From: Candidatus Zhuqueibacterota bacterium
GTDB lineage: Bacteria > KSB1 > UBA2214
NCBI GenBank assembly: GCA_022706175.1
Contig: JAKJDB010000060.1
Coordinates: 1-9,670 of the forward strand
Direction: 5' to 3'
DNA length: 9,670 bases
The notes under the pieces were generated by a model. The model was not told the DNA's origin, made no database searches, and saw nothing but the letters and a program-made list of their open reading frames with translations. The position numbers were made by a program, and so were the translations under genes. Position 1 is the first letter of the stretch; every line of letters starts with the position of its first letter. Shown piece after piece: positions 1-9,625 of this stretch.

Positions 1-1309
1 TCTGCCAATTATTGCGGGTGATGTAGCCAAAACCGCCATAGCCGATGTTCCCGTCAGGATCCTGACCGCCGATATCAAAAGTGAATCCATTGCTCGTATA
101 TTTTTCGCAGATGTAACGACCGTAATCGCTGGTGTGCGGATAAGGTCGGGAACAGGTCACTGTCCATTTGGGCAACACGCCGTAATACGCCAGACACATG
201 ACTGCAGAGGCTGCGCCGCAGGCCGAATTGCCGTTAAACCAATCAGGCGAATCATAGGCCTGATGCACATAGGGGATGGTGAACGAAACGGCGTTGGGGC
301 TGGCGGCCGGCAGCTCGGATTGCAGCGAAGCGGCCGGCAGGTCGATCAGGCGGCACTGCGTGGTCAAGGCCGGCGATCCCGTTGATTTGCGCAATTGTCC
401 ATCCACACCATCCTTGAAAATCCAGTGGCCGGCTGACCAGGTGGCATAATCATGGTCGCCCCGAGTGAGATAGTACCCCTCCGATCCGTCGCAGCGCATG
501 GAATAGAGGCCTTGACGGAACACCCGGCCTTCGTTGGATAGAGTGATGCGGGTAAAGGTAACCCGATCGCCCTGTTTGTCCCAGCCGGCATGCAGACCGG
601 GACCGAGATCCGTCAGATGGCCGGTGCTCGAATCAAAGAGCAACACTCGGCCGTCGATGGAATGCGCCAACAGAGTGCGGCTGTCAGGGGACCATTGCGG
701 TGCAAAACAGCCGATGGCATCATCGCTCAAGCGCCGAATGCGGCCGTCCGCCACAGCCAGCACATGCAATTGATCGTCCTGATCGGTGAACGCCGCCATG
801 GATCCATCCGGGGAGAGCGGAGTCTGATTGCAATAAGTCGGCAATGGAAAGGAGCGCAGCACCCGGCCCTGCAAATCCACGATGTACAGGGTCCGGCCGA
901 TGGTGAAAGAGATCCGGCCGTCGTTGGCAAAAGCCGGAATCCCAACCTGCGCACTAGGCTCGCACAAATCCCACAGCGTTTTGTTTCTCACATCATACAC
1001 CGAGGCCGCCTGCCGACAACCGACAAAACGCTTAAAGCCCACATGGCGGCTGTCTGCAGACCAGCCGGCGCGATAAGCGACGCCATAGCCCAAGGCGATG
1101 ATCTCCGTGGCGCCGGTGGTCAAGTCAGCCACATAAAGGCCGGGTTGCTCGTGCAGATCAAAGAGCAGACGATCGCCTGCCGGTGAAAGCGAAAGATGGG
1201 AAAATCCTCTCTCCGCAGCCGGCGCCGCGTTCGTTCCTGCCCCGTGGCACAGGGCGGCAGAACAAAGCAGCAGCCATGCGCATAGTATTAATAAGGCTGA
1301 TTTGGGCAT
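1..1309 (-). CDS. Secreted TolB/WD40-like beta-propeller protein with C39-like cysteine peptidase domain (3' part off the left edge)
   Basis: An open frame runs without a stop from ATG at 1309 to the window edge, giving 436 residues with no C-terminus. Residues 1-25 form a signal peptide: Lys near the N-terminus, then a hydrophobic run (LLILCAWLLLCSAAL). Residues about 35-290 contain propeller-type repeats with the TolB/PD40 signature, such as LSPAGDRLLF, WSADSRHVGF, LSPDGSMAAF and WSPDSRTLLAH. From about residue 343 the protein changes to a Peptidase_C39_2-like start: PYVHQAYD, then SACGAASAVMCLAYYG, with probable catalytic Cys364 and a preceding Gln350 that could serve the oxyanion hole. 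The catalytic His and Asp would lie beyond the edge. Inference: an exported or periplasmic protein whose propeller presents substrates or partners to a thiol peptidase. An in-frame ATG at 1348 would add 13 residues before the signal peptide; 1309 is preferred because it gives a normal leader. No strong ribosome site is seen. The exact family is uncertain. Confidence 0.8.
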   Translation of the reverse strand, partial: MPKSALLILCAWLLLCSAALCHGAGTNAAPAAERGFSHLSLSPAGDRLLFDLHEQPGLYVADLTTGATEIIALGYGVAYRAGWSADSRHVGFKRFVGCRQAASVYDVRNKTLWDLCEPSAQVGIPAFANDGRISFTIGRTLYIVDLQGRVLRSFPLPTYCNQTPLSPDGSMAAFTDQDDQLHVLAVADGRIRRLSDDAIGCFAPQWSPDSRTLLAHSIDGRVLLFDSSTGHLTDLGPGLHAGWDKQGDRVTFTRITLSNEGRVFRQGLYSMRCDGSEGYYLTRGDHDYATWSAGHWIFKDGVDGQLRKSTGSPALTTQCRLIDLPAASLQSELPAASPNAVSFTIPYVHQAYDSPDWFNGNSACGAASAVMCLAYYGVLPKWTVTCSRPYPHTSDYGRYICEKYTSNGFTFDIGGQDPDGNIGYGGFGYITRNNWQ

Positions 1310-1357
1310 GGGTTTTTCAGGGTTGTGCAGAAAACCGGTACAGTCCATTCCGAGCAG

Positions 1358-1385
1358 AAAAGCAAAAAGCCCGGACAAGCCGGGC
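1358..1385 (-). terminator. Rho-independent terminator of the isomerase gene
   Basis: Read on the minus strand, GCCCGG and CCGGGC form a 6-bp all-GC stem with a 5-nt loop, followed directly by TTTTT, GC and TTTT. It starts 7 bp after the isomerase stop codon at 1393-1395 and lies before the ATG at 1309. It should therefore end isomerase transcripts and separate them from the propeller-peptidase gene. Confidence 0.8.
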
Positions 1386-1392
1386 CTTGGGA

Positions 1393-2388
1393 CTACTTTT
1401 TGGTAAAGGCTTCATCAAACATACCCGCCGGGATGGGATAATTCAGGTCTTGCAGGAAGCGGCATGCATCGACAGCGCCGAACTCGCGATCCATGCCCGG
1501 ATCCTCCCACTCGACCGAGAGCGGACCCTGGTAGCCGATGGCGTTCAGAGCGCGGATGATGGCCTCGAAATCCACATCGCCGCGGCCCAGGGAGCGGAAA
1601 TCCCAGCCGCGTCCGGCAGCGCCGAATTGCAGGTGGGAACCGAGAATGCCGGTGGTACCGTCCAGCGTAACCGCACAATCTTTCATGTGACAATGATAGA
1701 TGCGGTCGGGAAACGCCTCGATGAATTTGACCGGATCGATGCCCTGCCACTGCAGATGACTGGGATCAAAATTGAAGCCGAAGGATTTGCGATAGTTGAG
1801 CGCCTCGAGAACGCGTTTGGTGGTGACGATGTCGTAAGCGATCTCCGTGGGATGCACCTCCAGAGCAAAGCGCACGCCGCACTCTTCAAACACATCCAGG
1901 ATCGGATTGAACATAGCGGCGAAATAGGCATATCCCTCCTCCACGACTTTGAAATCCGTGGGCGGAAAAGAGTAGAGCAAATGCCAGATGGAAGAGCCGG
2001 TAAATCCGTTGACCACGGAGACGCCGAGGTTTTGGGCGGCGCGGGCTGCGGCCTTCATGGAATCCACGCCGAACTGCCGTTTCTTGTCCGCGTCGCCGGC
2101 ACAGGAGGCCGGGGCAAAGCCGTCGGAACGGCTGTCGTTGTTCGGATCACAGATCAGCTGACCCGCGAGATGGTTGCTGATGGCCCATGTCTTTAATCCG
2201 TGCTTGGCCAGCAGATTGATTTTCTCTTCGCAATATCTCTTATCCTTCGCCCCTTGAAACACGTCAAAATGGTCGCCCCAGCAGGCGAGCTCCAATCCTT
2301 CATAGCCGAAGGCCTTGGCTTTTTTAGCCGTGATCTCCAGCGGCAGATCAGCCCACTGAGCGGTGCATAGCGTGATAGGTCGTGGCAT
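1393..2388 (-). CDS. Sugar phosphate isomerase/epimerase-type TIM barrel protein (AP_endonuc_2 superfamily)
   Basis: The protein has 331 residues, a usual length for xylose-isomerase-like TIM barrels (IolE, IolI and EndoIV relatives). Barrel-strand motifs occur in order: GYEGLELACWGDHFD (28-42), KTWAISNHLAGQL (66-78), FALEVHPTEIAYD (174-186), FGFNFDPSHLQWQG (203-216), IYHCHMKD (230-237), and SVEWEDPGMDREFG (291-304). Likely divalent-metal ligands are Glu177, Asp208 with His211, His234 and Glu293 or Glu295, placed as in the family. There is no signal peptide, so it is probably cytoplasmic. The substrate cannot be read from sequence; related proteins act on ketoses, inositol derivatives or sugar acids. 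The start is supported by CGGAGA about 7 nt before the ATG. It is followed by its own terminator, so it is probably monocistronic. No catabolic partner genes flank it. Confidence 0.88.
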   Translation of the reverse strand: MPRPITLCTAQWADLPLEITAKKAKAFGYEGLELACWGDHFDVFQGAKDKRYCEEKINLLAKHGLKTWAISNHLAGQLICDPNNDSRSDGFAPASCAGDADKKRQFGVDSMKAAARAAQNLGVSVVNGFTGSSIWHLLYSFPPTDFKVVEEGYAYFAAMFNPILDVFEECGVRFALEVHPTEIAYDIVTTKRVLEALNYRKSFGFNFDPSHLQWQGIDPVKFIEAFPDRIYHCHMKDCAVTLDGTTGILGSHLQFGAAGRGWDFRSLGRGDVDFEAIIRALNAIGYQGPLSVEWEDPGMDREFGAVDACRFLQDLNYPIPAGMFDEAFTKK

Positions 2389-2418
2389 GGTGTTCTCCGA
2401 TTTTTTTGTTCAATTCAT

Positions 2419-2446
2419 AAATTATAAAAAAAAGTATCAGAGTCAA
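2419..2446 (-). promoter_or_regulatory. Candidate promoter for the isomerase gene
   Basis: On the minus strand TTGACT (2446-2441) lies upstream of an AT-rich stretch that includes a perfect TATAAT (2426-2421). The spacer between them is only 14 nt. With TAATTT (2424-2419) as the -10 box it would be 16 nt. Either choice puts the start of transcription about 25-30 nt before the ATG at 2388. This is sequence resemblance only. Confidence 0.35.
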
Positions 2447-2511
2447 GCAAAGCTTTTGCCGGCAAAAATACTTGCTTTTTGAAAATAATTCATTTACATT
2501 ATTTGAGCACA

Positions 2512-2661
2512 TGTACACCGTGTAGTGCCCTTGTAACCTTTGCTGCACGGACGTTTTGCCCGCACCAGCAATGCACGCTTGTGAACGACGGTTCTCGTAA
2601 CGCACCCGGGTTTACGGTTCATTTACAAGTCGGCCGGAAGAGGTGTACGTAACTTGTACAC
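2512..2661. repeat. TGTACAC-type inverted repeats in the cold-shock gene leader
   Basis: The leader before the cold-shock gene holds TGTACAC twice (2512-2518 and 2655-2661). The first copy sits in an odd palindrome, TACAC-C-GTGTA (2514-2524). The second pairs with GTGTAC (2643-2648) across a 7-nt loop. The second hairpin ends about 7 nt before the AAAGGG ribosome site. It could be an operator or a structured leader RNA; this is inference. Nothing else clear is seen between 2460 and 2640. Confidence 0.35.
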
Positions 2662-2686
2662 AATTTTAAGAAAGGGTTTCAACACT

Positions 2687-2887
2687 ATGGAAAAAGGCAC
2701 TGTAAAGTGGTTCAACACGTCAAAGGGTTATGGTTTTGTCACCAGAGAATCTGGCGGCGATATCTTTGTCCACTTTTCCGGCATTGTTGGCGATGGCTTC
2801 AAATCTCTGAACAACGGCGACGCAGTCGAGTTTGAGGTTGAGGAAACTCAGAAAGGCCCGCAAGCGGTTAAAGTAACCAAAATATAA
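2687..2887 (+). CDS. Cold-shock protein, CspA family
   Basis: This is a 66-residue single cold-shock domain, the standard length for CspA-type proteins. It shows the usual opening [10 protein letters not shown], then RNP1 (KGYGFV, 13-18) and RNP2 (DIFVHF, 25-30), and ends in [10 protein letters not shown]. The family binds single-stranded RNA and DNA and acts as an RNA chaperone that melts secondary structure, in the cytoplasm. The ATG at 2687 is chosen because the family begins there and an AAAGGG site sits about 9 nt upstream. An upstream in-frame TTG at 2654 would add an atypical 11-residue tail. The gene has a spacer of nearly 300 bp on its 5' side and a strong terminator behind it, so it is probably transcribed alone. 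Family members often have long regulatory leaders; whether this one is cold-inducible cannot be seen. It cannot be assigned to a specific csp paralogue. Confidence 0.95.
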   Translation: MEKGTVKWFNTSKGYGFVTRESGGDIFVHFSGIVGDGFKSLNNGDAVEFEVEETQKGPQAVKVTKI

Positions 2888-2909
2888 ACCTGGCCTACGA
2901 GACATCCCA

Positions 2910-2940
2910 GCCCTGGTGAAATTTCACCGGGGCTTTTTTT
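2910..2940 (+). terminator. Rho-independent terminator of the cold-shock gene
   Basis: GCCCTGGTGAAA and TTTCACCGGGGC (2910-2933) are complementary over 12 bp with one G-T pair, which gives a long hairpin once a few central bases open as the loop. TTTTTTT follows at 2934-2940. It begins 23 bp after the cold-shock stop codon. Confidence 0.9.
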
Positions 2941-3134
2941 ATTTTCATCCCGTTCCTGCTCACACCGCTGCCGGTCGCTTTCCCCTCGTGCGTCAAAACG
3001 CCGCACGGTTGTGAAGGTTCAAATTTTAGATGAATCTTTCTCTTTTTTTATGTATGTTATTAATGTGGCAATTCATCGTTTTTTGCCGTATGGCCGCTCT
3101 AAACTGGTACAAAAAAAACGGCCCAATGTATAGA

Positions 3135-3164
3135 TTGCAATGAATAAATTGCTGATAGGATAAT
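3135..3164 (+). promoter_or_regulatory. Candidate promoter for gcvP
   Basis: TTGCAA (3135-3140) and GATAAT (3159-3164) are separated by 18 nt and would start transcription about 20 nt before the gcvP ATG. The rest of the 303-bp spacer (2888-3190) holds the preceding terminator and AT-rich sequence. I see no tandem glycine-riboswitch-like structure, although such RNAs control glycine cleavage genes in some bacteria. With so short a leader from this promoter, a riboswitch would not fit. Confidence 0.35.
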
Positions 3165-3190
3165 AGTCCAAGACGACACAAGGAGCTGCC

Positions 3191-6064
<2,874 letters not shown>

Positions 6065-6073
6065 CCGCCGACC

Positions 6074-6103
6074 AGCCGCACAGGGGCAGACCTTTGTGCG
6101 GCT
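6074..6103 (+). other. Hairpin between gcvP and the photolyase gene
   Basis: AGCCGCACA (6074-6082) and TGTGCGGCT (6095-6103) are perfectly complementary. The next four positions also pair (two G-U, then two G-C), giving a 13-bp stem closed by a CAGA tetraloop. It begins 9 nt after the gcvP stop and ends 17 nt before the photolyase ATG. No T-tract follows on either strand, so it is not a classical intrinsic terminator. A role in mRNA stability, attenuation or processing is inference. Confidence 0.6.
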
Positions 6104-6120
6104 AAACGTTGATTGCGCCT

Positions 6121-7422
6121 ATGCCGAAACAACCCATCACTCTCTTTTGGTTCCGTCGTGACCTGCGGTTGACCGACAACGCCGCGCTCTCTCAGGCGCT
6201 GCAGAGCGGTCTGTCCGTACTGCCGCTTTTTATCTTTGACAAAAACATTCTCGATCCGCTGCCGGATCGCCGCGACGGCCGGGTGGATTTCATCCGGCGC
6301 ACGCTCGCCGCGTTGCAGCGGTCGCTGCAAAAACACGGCGGCGGACTGCTGGTGCGCATCGGTGATCCTATACAGGTGTGGAAAAGCCTGATCCGTGAGT
6401 ACCGGATCCACTCCGTGTACGTCAACCGGGATTATGAGCCCTATGCGGTGAAAAGAGATGAACAGGTCGCTGCGCTGTTGCAGGCGCACGGGATCGTGTG
6501 GCACAGTTATAAGGATCAGGTTATTTTTGAAAAAGGCGAGGTGTGCAAAGAGAACGGCGAACCCTACACCGTCTTTACCCCCTATATGAAAAAATGGCGT
6601 TCGCTGTTGCGGCCGGAATCGCTGAAATCCTGGCCGGTAAAATTCCGCACCGCAGCCTGGCATCAGATTGAACCCAACCTGCCCGAGCTGAAACAGCTCG
6701 GCTTCCTGCCCACGAATCTGACCTTCCCGGCCGCAGACCTGCCGGAGGAGATCGTTTTACACTATGACAAGACTAGAGACTTTCCCGCCCTGGCCGGGAC
6801 CACGCGGTTGGGCCTGCATCTGCGTTTCGGCACAATCAGCATACGCGAGCTGGTGCGCCGGGGCATGTTGCTGAACGAAACCTGGGTCAACGAACTCATC
6901 TGGCGGGAATTCTTTATGCAGATATTGCATCATTTTCCCCACGTGGTCCACGGCCCTTTCAAAGCCGCCTACGCCGGCATCCGTTGGCAGAATGACGAGG
7001 AGCTTTTCCTCCGCTGGTGTGAAGGCAGGACCGGCTATCCGCTGGTGGACGCCGGCATGCGCGAATTAAACGCCACGGGATTTCAGCACAACCGAGTGCG
7101 CATGCTCTGTGCCAGTTTTCTCGCCAAACATCTGTTGATCAACTGGCAATGGGGGGAGAAATATTTCGCGGACAAGCTGCTGGATTTCGAACTGTCGTCC
7201 AACAACGGCAACTGGCAATGGGCCGCGGGCTGCGGCTGCGATGCCGCGCCCTATTTCCGCATCTTTAGCCCGGAGCTGCAGCAGAAACGGTTTGATCCGA
7301 AACGCGCCTACATTAAAAAATGGGTCGCTGAAGTGGATACGCCGGACTATCCCAAACCGATCGTGGAACACAAGCAGGCTCGTCTGCGTGCGCTGCTGGC
7401 CTATCAGAAATCACTGCGATAA
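6121..7422 (+). CDS. phr: Deoxyribodipyrimidine photolyase (class I CPD-type)
   Basis: The 433-residue protein matches the usual length of light-driven pyrimidine-dimer repair enzymes. The N-terminal antenna (Rossmann) domain begins ITLFWFRRDLRLTDN. The C-terminal FAD domain includes GRTGYPLVDAGMRELNATG, FQHNRVRM and NNGNWQWAAGCGCDAAPYFR. By comparison with E. coli PhrB, the electron-transfer tryptophans are Trp365, Trp342 and Trp289. The flavin-contacting Asn is Asn361, and the dimer-contacting residues are Glu258 and Trp261 in NELIWREF. All are present, so the enzyme should be active. A (6-4) photolyase or cryptochrome is less likely given the standard length and motifs, but the antenna cofactor cannot be told. 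ATG 6121 fits the family start; an in-frame TTG at 6109 would add four residues. No Shine-Dalgarno is seen before either. Spacing suggests cotranscription with gcvP, though a hairpin lies between. Confidence 0.95.
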   Translation: MPKQPITLFWFRRDLRLTDNAALSQALQSGLSVLPLFIFDKNILDPLPDRRDGRVDFIRRTLAALQRSLQKHGGGLLVRIGDPIQVWKSLIREYRIHSVYVNRDYEPYAVKRDEQVAALLQAHGIVWHSYKDQVIFEKGEVCKENGEPYTVFTPYMKKWRSLLRPESLKSWPVKFRTAAWHQIEPNLPELKQLGFLPTNLTFPAADLPEEIVLHYDKTRDFPALAGTTRLGLHLRFGTISIRELVRRGMLLNETWVNELIWREFFMQILHHFPHVVHGPFKAAYAGIRWQNDEELFLRWCEGRTGYPLVDAGMRELNATGFQHNRVRMLCASFLAKHLLINWQWGEKYFADKLLDFELSSNNGNWQWAAGCGCDAAPYFRIFSPELQQKRFDPKRAYIKKWVAEVDTPDYPKPIVEHKQARLRALLAYQKSLR

Positions 7423-7437
7423 AAGAACGGCCGTTCT
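7421..7437 (-). terminator. Short palindrome in the convergent gap, possible weak terminator
   Basis: AGAACGGCCGTTCT (7424-7437) is a perfect 14-bp palindrome filling the gap between the photolyase and symporter stop codons. On the minus strand it is followed by further T residues, so it could end symporter transcripts. However, the practical stem is only about 5 bp around a GGCC loop. A protein-binding site is an alternative. Confidence 0.35.
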
Positions 7438-9176
7438 CACCCTTCGTTTTCATCCAAAAGATAGGGATACCAGGTTTTTGCCAGCACGGCCGTAGCCGCC
7501 AGGGCCACGACCAGACAGAGCGCAGCGATGCCGTGCCAGTGTCCGACCAGATACATCGGGAACAGATAGTATCCGGTGACGGCGATCATGCCGAGGAGCG
7601 TGTTGCCGAGGGAGCGCATGGCACTCTCAGAGGTTTTCTCCCGGCCGGAAAGACGGAGCTGCGCCACATCGCGGACAGGCCCCCACAGGCCAAACGGCCT
7701 GACGGTTTTGTAGAACGAGACGAGAATGGGCATCTCTACCGGAGCAGTGACCAGCGACACCAGAAGACTCATGAGCAGTGAGGCAACGCAGATCGGCGGA
7801 AACACCACATACATGGGGGCGTCGGGCCTGAACAGAGCGATGAGCGAAAGAGCAATGCCGCCGAGGATACCCGCGGCATACCCCCAGCCGTTCATACGCC
7901 ACCAGTACCATCTGAGCACATTGGGCATGATCACCCCGGCGCCGAGCGCCATCATCGTCCAGTTCCATATCTGAGTGATGGAATCGGCTTGAAAGCCGAT
8001 GGCGACGCCGACGAGGACAACGGCAACCGTTGCGATGCGGCTGGAGGCGACCAGCCGGCGTTCGGTCACCTGCGGCATGAAAAACGGCTGGAGAATATCG
8101 CGGACGATGAACGACGCCGCGCTGTTGACCGTGGCGCTAAAGGTGGACATGAACGCCGCCAGAAGCCCCGCCAGTACCAGCCCTCGGAATCCCGCCGGAA
8201 GATAGTCGCGGAGCACGACGGGCATCACCTGTTCGGGATCAGCCGTTGAGGCGATGCCTGTCAGCGCTAACAAAGTGATGCCGGCGCACATCCCCCAGCG
8301 GACAATGAGGAAAAAGCTCCACGCGGCGCCTGTTTTGGCCGCATCACGGGGGTTGCGGGCGGCGAGGAAAAGCTGGAAATCGCACATCTGCGCAGGACCG
8401 CCCAAGTTCAGCAGCAGCCCTTTCAACACCCAGACGATGACCAATGCTCCAAACAGCTCATAAGCCGCGTTTCCGGTACCCGCCAGATCGGAAAGGCGCC
8501 AAATGGGGAGCAGCGAGGTGTAATCGACGGGGACGCTGGCGGCGATGATCTCCGGCGTGAGCTTGACATAGGCGATTATCGAAATGATGACCGCGGCGAT
8601 CGTGAGAATGATGGTCTGTACCACCTGGGTGATCACCACGCTGTAGAGACCGCCGAGAATGACATAGATCGTGGTCGAGGCGATGATCGCCACGCCGCAC
8701 ACCGTGGGAGAAAAGGGAATATAGATGGCGGCGAACTTGCCGATCCCCTGATAGGCGTAGCCGATAAAGCTCGACAAGGTGAGCACCGCCATAAACGCGT
8801 AGGAGGTGCGGGCGACGACACCGCCTCGGTCCGAGCCAAAACGGGTCACCATCCACTCGGCCGCGGTGATCACATTGGAGCGCCGCACCCACTTGCCCAT
8901 GTAGGCCATGAAAAAAGCGCCCATCATAACGCCCCACATCCAGTGAATCCACAGCGATTTCATGCCCAGGATGAACAGGACCGAGACAATCCACATGGTG
9001 CCGGAAATATCGAACGTGCCCACCGAGCCGGACATGGCCAGGGCGAGCCAATGCATGCTCCGTCCGCTGAGAAAGTAGGACTCGAGACTCTGCGACGCCT
9101 TTTTCTGATACCAGAATCCCATGACGATCATGACGAGAAAATACGCCACTATGATAGCGATATCGATTATGCTCAT
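7437..9176 (-). CDS. Sodium:solute symporter family (SSF) transporter
   Basis: This is a 579-residue, strongly hydrophobic inner-membrane protein. The opening IIVAYFLVMIVMGFW, then YFLSGRSMHWLALAMSGSVG (34-53), is the SSF start: first helix, conserved loop with SGRS, second helix. AFMSTFSATVNSAASFIVRDI (341-361) is the family's eighth-helix motif, whose Ser/Thr residues help form the sodium site in characterised members. About 13 or more membrane segments can be drawn. After the helix at 460-477 comes a hydrophilic loop (about 487-520, with TVRPFGLWGPVRD), followed by two more hydrophobic segments. Substrates in the family include sugars, amino acids, nucleosides, vitamins and anions; the sequence does not decide. 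GGAAG lies about 8 nt before the ATG at 9176. The gene stands alone and converges on the photolyase gene. The distant isomerase could act on an imported sugar, but that link is speculation. Confidence 0.93.
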   Translation of the reverse strand: MSIIDIAIIVAYFLVMIVMGFWYQKKASQSLESYFLSGRSMHWLALAMSGSVGTFDISGTMWIVSVLFILGMKSLWIHWMWGVMMGAFFMAYMGKWVRRSNVITAAEWMVTRFGSDRGGVVARTSYAFMAVLTLSSFIGYAYQGIGKFAAIYIPFSPTVCGVAIIASTTIYVILGGLYSVVITQVVQTIILTIAAVIISIIAYVKLTPEIIAASVPVDYTSLLPIWRLSDLAGTGNAAYELFGALVIVWVLKGLLLNLGGPAQMCDFQLFLAARNPRDAAKTGAAWSFFLIVRWGMCAGITLLALTGIASTADPEQVMPVVLRDYLPAGFRGLVLAGLLAAFMSTFSATVNSAASFIVRDILQPFFMPQVTERRLVASSRIATVAVVLVGVAIGFQADSITQIWNWTMMALGAGVIMPNVLRWYWWRMNGWGYAAGILGGIALSLIALFRPDAPMYVVFPPICVASLLMSLLVSLVTAPVEMPILVSFYKTVRPFGLWGPVRDVAQLRLSGREKTSESAMRSLGNTLLGMIAVTGYYLFPMYLVGHWHGIAALCLVVALAATAVLAKTWYPYLLDENEG

Positions 9177-9430
9177 TGGGCATTCTTCCGTATGATGTGG
9201 TGTTGTAATCCCAAGCCTGGATTATTAGACAGGAATTTTATCTCTTGACGTTGTGGGAGGCGATGAATTCAAGCGATGGCGGGCGGTGGATCACCCCAAA
9301 ACACACAGATCGAGCCTTCGGCCATACCGGACTCTCTTTCCGCTCCCTTCTCGATGAAATTAACCAATCAGGAACTGAAAACCAAGCGCAATTTTTAAAA
9401 AGGCCGTCAACAGAAGATGCGCAGCTGTCT
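9177..9430. other. Non-coding stretch upstream of the symporter gene
   Basis: I see no recognisable gene here. Two open frames of 67 codons overlap on opposite strands (9245-9448 plus, 9238-9441 minus); neither resembles a known family, and the plus frame stops inside a repeat. The symporter promoter should lie near 9190-9250 on the minus strand. That stretch contains an AT-rich TAATAAT but no convincing -35 box. Confidence 0.5.
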
Positions 9431-9535
9431 TTCGTCACCAAACTCTGATTGGGAGCGCAATTGTGGCCGAAGCTCCAGCGTTATTTTTCGTTAACAAACT
9501 CTGATTTTTTTTCACTACCTAACTCTGATTGGGAG

Positions 9536-9555
9536 CGCGGAGCTCCAGCTCCGCG
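9536..9555 (+). repeat. Perfect GC-rich hairpin followed by T5
   Basis: CGCGGAGCT and AGCTCCGCG are perfect 9-bp arms around two bases, followed by TTTTT at 9556-9560. On the plus strand this has the form of an intrinsic terminator, yet no plus-strand gene ends before it. It overlaps the end of the repeat copy at 9511-9538, so it is more likely part of the repeat element. Confidence 0.6.
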
Positions 9556-9600
9556 TTTTTCGTTACTAAGCTCCAGAGACTGTGTGAAAACGTTTCCCCT

Positions 9601-9625
9601 CGTTCCCAAGCTCTGCTTGGGAACG
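9601..9625. repeat. Perfect palindromic repeat unit
   Basis: Arms CGTTCCCAAGC and GCTTGGGAACG (11 bp) pair perfectly around a TCT loop. It aligns with the degenerate copies to its left and appears to be the least decayed member of the family. The sequence to its right (9627-9670) shows no gene. Confidence 0.75.

Noticed and set aside
590..1186. Plus-strand open frame of 198 codons opposite the propeller-peptidase gene
   Set aside because: The minus strand encodes a signal peptide, propeller repeats and a C39-like motif in one unbroken frame; the plus frame has no recognisable features.
1183..2196. Long plus-strand open frame (337 codons) opposite the isomerase gene
   Set aside because: It is antisense to a protein with clear TIM-barrel motifs and metal ligands. 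Its own translation is rich in Arg, Gly and Ala without family motifs, as expected of a shadow frame in GC-rich DNA.
2888..3190. Possible glycine riboswitch before gcvP
   Set aside because: The stretch holds the preceding terminator and then AT-rich sequence; I could not find the paired-aptamer core or an expression-platform hairpin near the start codon.
8458..9183. Second minus-strand frame of 241 codons overlapping the symporter start
   Set aside because: It is an out-of-frame reading of the symporter gene with His/Arg-rich composition; the GGAAG site and membrane motifs support the ATG at 9176 in the other frame.
9238..9448. Two overlapping 67-codon frames on opposite strands
   Set aside because: Neither has a well-spaced ribosome site or a recognisable domain. 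The plus one starts at TTG and ends inside a repeat copy. A gene remnant cannot be excluded.
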